DNA of 62,397 nt from positions 1 through 62,397 of the forward strand of contig JANDJZ010000310.1 in NCBI GenBank assembly GCA_027943245.1. The letters run 5' to 3'. A program made the position numbers and the translations under genes. The notes under the pieces are model-generated. The model ran no database searches. It saw nothing but the letters and a program-made list of their open reading frames with translations, and had not been told where the DNA came from. This document shows, piece after piece, positions 33,569-44,378 of this stretch. Source of the DNA: Acanthamoeba sp. SK_2022b. Its lineage: Eukaryota; Discosea; Longamoebia; Acanthamoebidae. Position 1 is the first letter of the stretch, and the number at the start of each line of letters is the position of its first letter.

Positions 33569-35680
33569 ATGGACCACACCCCCACCCCGGCCCATACGCC
33601 ACCGCCCAGCGGTGGTGAGCCGGCCACACAAGACCAGCACCTCGCCCCACAGCAACAAGGTGCTGCTGTGCCTGCAGCTGTACCGCAGCCTTCATCCACC
33701 TCGCCGTCTTCCTCCTCCGTTGTGCCCCTGCCTCTAGCCTATGCCACATCTGGCCTCAAGAGGCCTCACTTCTCCCTCTTCCCTGGCTCCTCCACTTCAT
33801 CCGAAGGAGCCCCATCATCATCATCGGCGGAATCGGCATCAACATCACGACACCACGATCCACTCCAAACTTCAACCTACGCATTAGAAGAGCCGTCCCA
33901 AAAGAAACAGCGATCCGGTGAAGGCGGCGAGACATCAACACCAGCCCACCACACAGTCGCTAATAATCTGTTGCACCCCCTTCCACCTCATCAGCAAGCA
34001 CACAGCGTCGCTGGGGAGAGCCCCGCCGCTTCCACCAGGCCTACCAGCCAAGCGGGCACGTTTCAAGGCGGCGGCGATGATGATGACGACGACGACGAGG
34101 CAGAGGAAGAAGAGGGCCAAGACGAAGAGGAGGACGTGAACAGGCTGTGGAGCGAGTATGTGGCCATGGAAGCGCGCCGGCTGGAGATCTACCACCAACT
34201 CGAGCTTTTGTACAGCCACAACACGACCCACCCGCTCTTCGCTTCGGCCGACTACCTTGCCTACAAAGATGCTGTGCTTGGTGGAGCCCACGACGCCCTT
34301 TCTTTGGCCCATATTGACCACCACCATGAACATCGCCACCATCACCCCCACCACAATTTTCATCACCATGCCCACCACCACCACCATCGAAGACGGAAGC
34401 TCGGCGCACACGACGCTCATGCTCCAACCACCCGCCTTGCTCGCCGCACCAAGGCCCGCATCCTCGTTACCGAGGTCCTCCTCCTCCTCTTTAAGTCTGT
34501 GGTGGGGTGCCGTTGGAGTGCGCCTACGCTGATGGCGTTGGGCGGGGTGGCGTAAGCACAGACAATACGGCTAGCTACGCAGCTCACGCCGGAGGCACAA
34601 GCGGGCATGCTGGCCGGCCAGCAAAAGATGCTGGGCATCAACAAGGAACAGCTATGGGTGGTGTTCGATGCCCTCGTCAACTCGCAGCTGCCCGCCAACG
34701 AGCGCATCTCACACAGCTCGGCGTTCAAGTACCTCTTCTGTGGCCTCAACTACCTGGGCTACAAGGTGGAGCCCCTCTATGGCAATGAAAGCCTGCACAA
34801 GACCACCAGGAAAGGCGGCGGCGTTAAGGTGCGAGCCGCTTTGCTTGTTGCGCATGTGCCACCTGCTAACTCTGCATGAACATTGGCGCTCTGATCCCTT
34901 GTGCGAATGTAGCGTCTGTCGGGGGTAATGTGGCGTGACCTGGATGCGCCTGAATCCAAGGACGTGATGCGTGCCAGCCTCGAGTCGCTCCAGTCCTACG
35001 GAGTCACCATTGACATGGACAAGCTGCGGCAGCTCCTGCATGCCAACAAGGAGGCCGACGCAATGGCCCCCTGCTCGCCCCCCACGCATGATGGTACGCC
35101 GCGATGGGAGGGGGCTGCTATGTGACGGCTCACTGACCGATTGTCCGCAGCCTCAAGCCCGATTCCTGCTGGCCAGGTACACCCACCCCTCGGCCACAGC
35201 CTTGCCAGCCCTACACCAGGTAAGCCAACCCCCCCCCCTCTCTTAAGTTGATCTTTGCGGCGTAGATGGCCTATGAATCACGAACCAAACCTGATCTGAG
35301 TCCTCTACCGCACCTCCCGGGACGCGACTACCCAAGGTTCGCAGCCCATGTACCCGCCGGTAAACGCCCCCTTGGCGTTGCCGATGACCGTGCCCCAAGC
35401 AGATCCCTCTAGCAGCATGCAGTCTTCTTCGCCGCCGCCACCACTTCCTCGGGAGGCTGCAGTCGCTCTGCCTCCCTCCCCAGCGGCACAGCATGCTCCG
35501 CCGCAGAGCAAGCCGCAAGAAGGCGCAATCGAGGCAGCCTCCCACGGCGGCCCTCCCACGGCGGAGAGCCTTGAAGCCGACGAAGATCTCCAGCAGCTCG
35601 TCAAGCTCATGGGAAAGCACGGCATGATGGAGAAGCTGCGGTTGCTCATGCAACTCAAGAGACCAGACCAAGGCTTGTAG
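33569..35680 (+). CDS. Unrecognised low-complexity protein with poly-His tract
   Basis: ATG 33569 (MDHTPTPAHTPPPSGG) opens a Pro/Ser/Gln-rich region, an acidic run (GGGDDDDDDDEAEEEEGQ) and a coiled stretch (LWSEYVAMEARRLEIYHQLE). A tract in which about 20 of 27 residues are His follows (about 34311-34395), then a basic end. After an intron the reading continues with LTPEAQAGMLAGQQKMLGIN, then VVFDALVNSQLPANERIS, then VEPLYGNESLHKTTRKGG. Further exons carry VMWRDLDAPESKDVMRASLE and a Pro-rich tail ending LVKLMGKHGMMEKLRLLMQL and stop 35680. The middle section looks globular and is the part to search. I recognise no domain. The His tract could bind metal or mark nuclear-speckle targeting; this is inference. 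Confidence 0.6.
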
Positions 35681-35835
35681 CTGCTCCAATCCTGGCCGGT
35701 AGCTGTTGTTGCATTCGCGTGTCATAGGTGGTGTCCGGGGTTTAATTTGAGCAAGAGTTGTTGGGGACAACAGCTCAACTTGAAGTCACGGACACGGACA
35801 CGGACGTCGAAGGCAGCCAACTAAACCCAGAGAGC

Positions 35836-38800
35836 ATGCAAGGAGGCGGAGGAGGTTGGGCGTGCGCCAAGTGTCGGGAGCCGCTGGGCGGGTCGGCGTT
35901 CCGAGCGCTTGGGCGGGGCTACCACCTGCGCTGCTTTGCCTGTGCGGCGTGCAGCACACCCCTCCCCGACGGTCGCTTCTTTGCATCTAAGCCCGTCCCT
36001 CCTGCCACAGACCAGATCCCTCTCTGCGGTACTTCTCCCAACCCCCCCCCCCGCGAAAACGACCAAAGATCGAAGGAGATCATGGAGGGGGCCATCAATC
36101 CTCACCGTGAGGGTGTGCAGACCGATGTTATGGGAACATGTACCTGCAAAAGTGCGCTACCTGTGGAGACTACATAACAACCAAAGAGGTATGGACAGCC
36201 CCTCTATTTCTCTCTTCCTCCGCGACCCAGTTGGGAGAGGAGGAGAGCTTGCGGGTAGGGCCGCTAAGTCTCATGGATGGCAAAGGCGGTGGTGGCGTGC
36301 GGTAAGAGGTTCCACCCCGAACACTTTGTCTGCGCGCTCTGCAAGTGTCCGCTAGGTGCCAAGTTCTACCCCCACGACGGGATGCCCTACTGCCGGCAGG
36401 TAAACAAACCAAATCAGCTGCTGGGGTGGGTGGGTGGGGGACTCCTCATCTTCCTCCGTCAAAGCGCACACCTCGTCCAACTTGTGTGTACTGACCTTTT
36501 TCTCACGCAACAAACAACACCAACAATGTCGCTGGGCAGGACATTGATAGGGTGACTGGGAGGGTGGCCGACGTCTCTAGGCGGCCAGCAACGCCGTTGG
36601 ATCCGCAGCCGCCCTCCTCGCCCGCCTCAGTGGCTCCGGCCTCGTCGCCGGTGTTCACCCCGCCCGCGCTTGCCGCGTCTCCGATGGCAAGCCAACAAAA
36701 CGGTGGCTCCTCGTCCACCGCCGACCTCGCTGCCGCGGCTCGGCGCCTGATGCCGCCTCCCGCCTCTTCTCGACCAGTGATCCCGGCTGCCGACAATGGC
36801 GATGCGAGTCCCTCGTCGGTGACCGCGGAGGGACCGGCCCAAACTCGCTCTACGCGGCACCAACTGCCCAACCCCCACGCGGCCTCGTCCCGGTCGTCGT
36901 CCAACATCCCCCTCCCTCCCCGGCCTCTCAAATCGTTGGCTCCCGCGTTGTCCCGCTCCCAGCCAGACGCCATCCGCCAGCAGGTGACGTCGCCGGTCAG
37001 TGCGCGCTTTCGCGCGCAGACCCAAGTCACCGAACTGTCCGCCGTCGCCGCGGGGGGCGGGCAGACGAGAGAACGGCCCTCGGTCTCGTCGCCGCCGCAG
37101 GTGTTGGCCTCCTCCTCCTCGCCAGCGGGGTCGAGTCCAGCCCTGCCGAGTAAGTCGTTCGGTGACCCCTCGTCGTCCCGTCCTTCGGTGTTTGACCTTG
37201 GCCTCGTGACGCCCCGGTCCCCCAACGTGCGCTGACCTCCTCCAGGCCCACTGGCTCCCTTTCTGCGCGCTCACCTCCATCTTTTGATCCCCGCGCAGGC
37301 TCGTATACGGGTGCGCCCTGAAGACGGGCGCATTCTCCCGCAACGCAACAGACGTGCCAGTTTGGACAAGGCTCTGGAGCGAAGGTTCCTCCTAAAGACA
37401 CCTGATGAGCTCTTTTTTCTCTTAATGAAGTGTTTAATTTTATACTTTTATACCGTTGTGCGTGCAGTGATAGCAAGACCTGCCTGCAGTGCCTACAGCA
37501 GTTCGCGGCCCTGTCGCCGGGCGAGTATGGCAGCGAGCAGTGCGCGAGGTGCGAAAACCAGAGGAAGCGGAGCAGCAGCACCGCGCTGGCTCCGGTCGCG
37601 TTGGAGAGCGTGGACGATTACGATCTGTGGATCGAGCAAGACAAGCTGGCCAAATTGCAATGGCCCAAGGTGCGCTCCCTGTTTCCTCCCCGCGCGTCTC
37701 CCAGCGGCTGTTAGCCAGCGACCCGCCCACTCCTAAAGACCCTTCGGGCACGGCAGAATGCGGTCGAGGACGAGAGCCTGGTACGCTCATGTGGCTACCC
37801 CCGAGAGCTGGGGTCCCGCGAAGTGGCCCCGCTGGATGTGGACTATCGGCATATCGAGCGCGCAGCTCCCTATTACAAGCAATTCCTCTACTCCCAAGGT
37901 AACGCACCCCCAGAACCGACAATCACTCGCCGATGGCATGACTTACACACCGGGTTGGGGGGGGGCGAACAAAAAGAGCACGACAACTACCTGGTGGGGC
38001 TCGAGGAGAGTAAGGAGCCAGGGATCCTGTCGGTCGAAACAACCTCGAGCAAGCGAGTGGGTAAACAGTTTGTATACAGGGCGCTTCTACGCACTGCTCG
38101 GGTTGGTTTACACATCCCTATTCTTTGTTGTTTTCTTATTTTATTTCCCCCCCCCCCATTATTGCGTTCATGTTCTGCTTACAGCACGGGTGATGACGTC
38201 CCTGGTGTTTGCTGCAGGGAGACGAGCGCTTCCTGGTACAGGGGTCGAAGAACGGCAAGAAGAAACCCAAGGTTTCCCACATTCGCCGTTCTCACGACGG
38301 CCTCAGGCGGGAGAATGTGCCGCTGGTGTCGGTGTCGGACAAGTCTATCACCAACGATTTGGTTCATTTCGAAGAAAGGTTCGTCATCTCTCTGCGGTGT
38401 GTTGCGTACAGTGATTGAATCGACGCCTGCTCACGTCCGTGTGTCGTACATTCTCGGGCCAATAGGATGCGCAACAAGCGGTTCAAGATCGGTGTGCTCT
38501 ACGCCCGGCCCGGACAGACTACCGAGGACGAGTTCTATGGCAACGGTGCGTGCAACATGCGGGTGCAGCCCGGCTCTGAGTTTTTTGGTCGTTCTCACAT
38601 TGCCTGCACTGCGCCCGTCATCAGAAACCGGAAGCAAGGCCTTCGATGACTTCCTGCTCCTTCTCGGGGAGAAGGTCGAGCTCAAGAACCACACGAGGTT
38701 CGCTGGCGGTCTACAGACCAAAGGTAAAGTTCCGCAAAGGCCCCAGCCCAGGAAGCTCTTCGGAGTTACCGTGGCAGCAACCCCAACTTACGCTCCCCCC

Positions 38801-39574
38801 CCCCGCGGGTATCGAAGAGGGTGCAGCGACGGGGGAATACAGCATCTACACCGAGTTCCAAGGACTGGAGATCATGTTCCATGTGGCCACCTACATCCCT
38901 TTCACTCCCGAGGACCGACAGCAGGTTGAACGAAAGCGACACCTCGGCAATGACATCGTAGTGATCATTTTCCGAGACGGTGCGCCGCAGCTCCTCCCCA
39001 TCTCTTCTTTCCTTTCTTGTGCGCATAGGGTGCTGCGTTCGAGCGTTGAGCGACTCATCTGATTCGATTCTCTTATCGCTTCCCTGTTCTCCTCAGGAAC
39101 GGACGGCAGCGGTGGCTTCAGCGCGGCCAACATATCGTCCCACTTCAACCACACGTTTGTCGTCGTTGAACCGGTGCCGGGATCAGCCCCACTTGCCTAC
39201 AAGTAACTCCGCTCACCTCTGAGTACTTGCTTCAACGCGTGGGCCCGCTCACATACATTCGGGCGCGTGTTGTGGACGTAGGGTGGGTCTCGTGTACAAA
39301 TCGGGAGTGAGACCAAGCAAGCCCTTCCTCCCCTATCCGCCAACCTTTCAGGCGGACGATACATTCCGTCAGTGGATACTCACAAAACGTACGTCGCCGT
39401 TCTCCTGCTGTCCTATGCAAATACGCGCCTAACGCTGGGGGTCTTCCTCTAGTGATCAACGCTGAAATCTCTTCCCTGCACTCGCCCGAGTTTCTGTCGG
39501 TGTTGCGGCGTACCAGGAGAGAGCTGCTCCGAGAGATTGTTGCGCGCTACGACGCCAAGCTCCTCAAGCCTTGA
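35836..39574 (+). CDS. Double-LIM RapGAP-domain protein
   Basis: Two N-terminal LIM domains: CAKCREPLGGS..., YHLRCFACAACSTPL and an exon join giving LCDRCYGN; then CATCGDYITTKE joined to AVVACGKRFHPEHFVCALCK and MPYCRQ|D. A Ser/Pro-rich linker of about 230 residues follows, then a further zinc pair (TCLQC...CARC, about 37468-37550). The C-terminal half is a Rap/Ran-type GAP: FKIGVLYARPGQTTEDEFYG, GSKAFDDFLLLLGEKVELKN, GEYSIYTEFQGLEIMFHVAT, then RKRHLGNDIVVIIF, which carries the asparagine-thumb motif (RHxGNDIV) that supplies the catalytic Asn, and SHFNHTFVVVEP. The GAP therefore looks active. Predicted role: turning off Rap-like GTPases at actin-rich cortex, with LIM domains for localisation, as in cell adhesion and phagocytosis. 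All joins are in phase to TGA 39574. The start at ATG 35836 is in frame with upstream open sequence, so it may lie further 5'. Confidence 0.83.
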
Positions 39575-39816
39575 GGATAACGAACATTTTATTTATTTAT
39601 TATTATTTTGTTGAAGCTCCACTATGTTGTTGGGCCTCTCGTTCCTATCCCCCAATGAGGTTTGCTGGTGTTGCCACCACCTCACAATCGCGATCAGGGC
39701 CTTCCCCCAGCACGTGCGCGATTTATCGGTGGTCGACACGGGCGCCAAAACAAACCAGGAAAAGGCGCCAAATCTTTTGCTTTTTGTGCCTTCCTCACAC
39801 AAGATACCATCAGGAA

Positions 39817-42800
39817 ATGGCCGATGGAGACGACAGTTCTTTGCCCTATGCCATCGGCCTCATAGCAGGCACCTTGATTTTGGCAGCCATTGCATCTGTA
39901 TATTGGGTGTGGGGCAAGCCAAATCGCGGCAAGGCGGCAAGTCGATCATCATTGTCATCTGCGGTTTCACCCATTAGCGGTGGCGCTGAGTCGAAGGGCA
40001 CAACCCTGCCACCGCAAAGGCGTCTTCGACAAGATGGACGAGTTCAACATTCAGAGGAAATAGATCTCCGCAGTACGTCCCCCCTTTTTTTTTTTATTGG
40101 ATTGTTGGTTCATTAATTCACGATTCAAAAAAAAAAAGATGACACGCGCATGGCGTTCGAGAGGGCGCTTCTACGTCCGGGCCAGCACTTCGGAGGATCT
40201 ACAGAGCTGGACGACGAGTATCCGCCCCACAGGCTCTACCCAGAACGGCCCATGCCAGCGGAGGAGGCTCCGGCCTTCCTCACGAGGCGTGCACCCTCTG
40301 CCCGCGCCTACCGCGCCGCGGACGTATCAACAGAACCCGCCCCGGAAACTGAGTTAGTGGCCTCCCAGCAGAGCGGCGGCAGCCCTGCTCGACCCGTCTT
40401 CATGACGCCGCCTACCCGAGTGCAGACAGCAGGTACTTTCTGAGCCTTATCTCGGCCATTTCAATCGAATGTTTAAACATTACACGCTGCACGTGAAGAG
40501 ATTTAACCTTGTTCTTCTCTCCCTTTCTGCCACCCCCCCCCCCGCTCCCAAAGCAGTTTCTTGGAGCAGCACGCCTCAGGATACGACCTCCATGGAGGTG
40601 GTCGTAGACCACGAAGACCTCTCGGGACAGAACAGGAAGAGGCTAATCATCGATGAAGAAGGGCACGGTCGAGCGCAGAGCGGCTCACAGTTGGCACAGA
40701 AGAAGCAACGTGTGGCTTCCCCTGCTGGCTCGAGCCCTATGACGGTTTCTGGCGTTCCCACCCCGATCTCCCGCCCCAAGAGGCGTATTTCTCCCTCTGT
40801 ACGTTGTCGTCCTACCTCGTCGCCCAACCGACGTCATCAACGCTGTCGCGTGATGTGTGAGCATTGCTCTTGCTAACGGGCCAACCGTGGGTGTGTTTTC
40901 TCATGCAGAAGACGGGCTCCCCATCAGAAGAGACGGCTACGAAGCGAAACAAACCGACCGAACAGCGGGAGAGGTGCTCAATCCACATCACTCTTGACTC
41001 TTGCCGCTTGTCGCATGTCGCATGTCGCATGGCGCTGAACGATTTTCTACGCAGCGTCCCTCGAGTGGTGAAGCGAAAAGCCCAGAACGGCAGCCCCGAA
41101 CGCAAGCTGCGCATCTCAGAGACGGAAACCTTCGTGCCCAAGAAGAGGAGGGACGTGGAAGAGTCGCCCCAAAGCACTGCCAAGCAGAGCCACCAGGCCC
41201 TATATCCCTCTCTGGACGATGGGATGGACGCTGCCCCATACGAGAGCAAGAAGACACGAACCCCCGCTCCCCTCCGGCCACTACGCGGATCGGCCATGGA
41301 GGTGGTTACCAGCCCGACATCCCCCGCCGCCAGCCAGTTCAAGGTCCGGTTGCCCGTCCTCCTCACACTTAACACACACTTGCGGTTGTGAGTGCGATGC
41401 TAATATGTGTGCGTTCGCTCACCAATCTAGCAGGCTACGAATCACGTTGGCACACCCGGGCAGACAACGATAGCGGCGGTCCACCATGCGGCACCGAGCA
41501 CGCCTCCTCGAACGGTAGAGTCGTTGCTGGCCGCCGCCCCACAATCGAACATCAAAAACACACCTCGTCATCGGGTCGCATTGACGCCCCGAGACAAGGA
41601 GAACGCCAAGGGCACCAACCTCTCGCCGCTGTTCGGAGCGTTGGGCGGAAGGAAGAAGCCCCTCGTTTTCTCCGACGACGAAGACGACGAAGACAAGGCC
41701 GAGAAACGGTACGAGGCCATCTCGCAGGCAGCCGAAAGGAAACTCGAGGACAAACGCCGACGCGAGGAAGAGGAGCAGAAGGCCAAGCAAAACAAACCTC
41801 CACGACAAATCTCGGTAGATTCGCCCCGCCCCCCTCTATTGACTGCGTGTCTTTACACTTGTGCTCATCGTTATATTCTTTGCTATGTCCAGTTGTCCGG
41901 AGTTCTGCCTCCTCCGCCGAAACCGGAACCTTCGCCGTCTCTCGCCCTTTCGCTCTCCACCTCCTCTGTGCCTGTTTCCATGCCGACACCTGCCCCCACC
42001 GCGCAAGCTCAGCCGCCACCGGCGGCTGCTTTCACCGTGCCAACATCGACTACTACGCCTGCACCATCGACCGCTTTCTTCGGAGCCCAAGCACCGGCCC
42101 CCGCCAGCGCACAACCGGCTGCCACTGCAGCGACGGGAGGCTTCTCTGCCCCTGCGCCGACCAGCGCGCCGTCCGTACCAGCAACCGCTGCCCCGTCTTT
42201 TGGAACCCCCTCATCCGCAACGCCCATCGCCTTTGGAGCTCCCGCAGCAGCGGCAGCCACGCCCGCGCCTACAGCCTCCTTCGGCTCTTCTTCGACGCCT
42301 TCGTTCGGTGCCGCGCCACCGCAGACCGGAGCTTCTACCCCTTCCTTTGGTAGTACCCCTGCTTCGTCCGCGACCACCTCCTTTGGCGCACCTTTCGGTG
42401 CGGCGTCCACGCCGTCAACGACTCCCGCGTTTGGCGCGACGTCTGCGCAGTCAAGCTCGGCATTCGGCGCGTCGACAACAGGAACAGGCTCGTCGTTTGG
42501 CGCCACGGCTCCCGCGTTTGGCGCGGCATCGGCTCCGTCCAGCTCGGCATTCGGCTCGTCGACGTCGGTAGGATTCGGGGCTCCGACACCAGCACCTGCC
42601 AGCACCCCGTTCGGGTCCTCTGCGCCTTCGAGCACTGCCTTTGGCACCGCCTCCGCACCGACCCCCACCACTTCGTTTGGCGCCTCGGTTCCGGCATTCG
42701 GCTCCTCTTCGGGTATAGCATCGACGACACCGGGGGCTGCCTTTGGCACTACACCGAGTGGGCCAGCATTCAGCGCGCCGTCGTCGTCCAGCTCCTTCGG

Positions 42801-43793
42801 CGCCGCTCCTGCTTTTGGCGCCGCTTCGTCATCGGCCCCGTCCTCGGCTTTTGGGGCATCGAGCAGCACGTCCGCCCCGCAATTCGGCGCTTCCGCCCCT
42901 GCGTTCGGTGCGCCGGCTTCTTCGACGACCGCTCCTGCGTTCGGTGCGCCAGCTTCGTCGTCGACCGCCCCGACCGCTTTCAGCTCCTCCACGTTCGTCG
43001 CTCCCACGAGTGCGTTCGGGGTGGCCACGTCAGCTCCCTCTCCCTTCGGCTCGTCTACGACCAGCTCCTCTTCCGCGTTTGGACAGGCGCCGACCGGAGC
43101 CTTTGGCGCACCCTCCAGCGGATCGTCGTTTGGCAGCAGCGGCGCCTCCGCCCCGTTCAGCGCTCCGACGCCGAGTGGCTTCGGCAGCATGTCGGCACCC
43201 GCTCCCAGCACTGTCGACGACGGTTCTGCCTTGGGCGCTGCGCTGCGCGAGGCATCGGGCGGCTCGTCTGGCGCCCGTAAACCTCCCGTCCGAGGACGAC
43301 GACGAGGGAGGTAAAGCTGCTTCTCTCCCCCCCCCACTCGCGCTCTCGTGGACCAACCTTCTGCAGCAACCTCCACCCATGACCAACCACGCACACACGG
43401 ATCTCCGACACCCCCCAATCAAAATTTTACCCGGCCGCTCTCGCGCGGCCCCCAACCGAATCAACAAATGAGCGAACGAACGGCGGCTCAGACCTCCCAA
43501 GGCGAGCCCACGTATCGGCACAAGAAATCATCAGCGGAAGATCTCGGCGTGTGCCTCCTCTTCCTCCACCGACACACCATGCACTCTCCCACCGTCAGCA
43601 TCAAGGTGGATCATCCGCGCACAAGTACGCGGCTTCGGCCCTGCTGGATCAATTGATCGCCTCGCCCGGCGGTCCCACCAGCAAGGACCCCCAAATTTCG
43701 AAGCTTCGCCTCGCGATTCCTTCCCGGGATGCTACGGACGACATGGCCAGCGCTGCTGAGGGAAGCCATCCTCTCCCGAAGCGCGCCCAATAA
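39817..43793 (+). CDS. FG-repeat nucleoporin with N-terminal transmembrane segment
   Basis: Exon 1 (ATG 39817) encodes MADGDDSSLPY followed by a single hydrophobic helix (AIGLIAGTLILAAIASVYWV, residues about 12-31) and a basic flank. Phase-correct joins lead through a disordered middle with basic clusters (PKRRISPS, KRKAQNGSPERKL, VPKKRRDVEES) and an acidic helix (FSDDEDDEDKAEKRYEAISQ). From about 42040 to 43230 there are more than thirty FG motifs of the FGA, FGS and GAFGA type in a Ser/Thr/Ala/Pro matrix. This is the cohesive FG domain of nuclear-pore proteins. The C-terminal exons (TSTHDQPRTHGSPTPP, then SSAEDLG joined to HQGGSSAHKYAASALLDQLI) end at TAA 43793. A membrane-anchored FG protein resembles vertebrate POM121 in layout, not recognisably in sequence. 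Predicted role: anchoring of the pore and transport selectivity. Confidence 0.8.
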
Positions 43794-43794
43794 A
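43789..43794 (+). terminator. Poly(A)-type AATAAA overlapping the stop codon
   Basis: The TAA stop of the FG nucleoporin is embedded in AATAAA. A further usable signal is not obvious nearby. Confidence 0.45.
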
Positions 43795-44378
43795 TTATTG
43801 TTCTCACAACCGGTCCCCAACAGCACCCACCACCGAAAGATACAAAGACGAAGCAAGGGGAGGAGGTTTGGTTTGGAATAACATGTCCCTAGAGCCGTTG
43901 CTGTCCCGGAAACGGGGAGAAAGAGAAGTACCGGGAAGGATCAGGGAGTACTCGTCCTCCGCTGCAAGCGCGAAGATGAGCTTTGTGCTGTTAACTGGAC
44001 GATCACCTCTCAACAGATACACGCTCGCCGAGTCGACCTCCTTGGTACCACTAATGTGTTCTGCCCTTCCGTCGAACCAAGCCGTCTTTAACGTTCTGTT
44101 TCCTTTCCCTACTGCTTGTTTGCGTTGCACAAACTAGTTTTGAATTCCGCGGGGTGGTGTCCAGACAATTGTTAAAAATAAAGGGGCAAAAATGTTCTTG
44201 GTCCTTCAGACACGCGAGGGAAATAGGGGGATGTGGCCCTTTAGAGCTGTCGAGTACAGACACAGAGGGTAACAGACGTAGAAAGCGTTATTTGTCTGAA
44301 AGAGTGAGAAATCAAACTTGGGGAGGAGGTGGTCATGCGCGCAGACAGTCTAGACAGTTGCAGACAGACGACGACCAG
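43794..44378. other. Intergenic, 585 bases, left flank of the putative mobile element
   Basis: No convincing exon is seen. It contains gtccagacaattg at 44158, a relative of the palindromes further in, and the first GTCTAGAC at 44348. Confidence 0.45.

Noticed and set aside
41388..42353. 321-codon plus-strand ORF overlapping the nucleoporin
   Set aside because: It is Arg/His/Cys-rich and out of frame with the phase-correct exon chain.
42009..43418. 469-codon minus-strand ORF opposite the FG repeats
   Set aside because: It is a Pro/Ala/Asn-rich shadow of the FG region; the plus strand has coherent splice sites and FG motifs.
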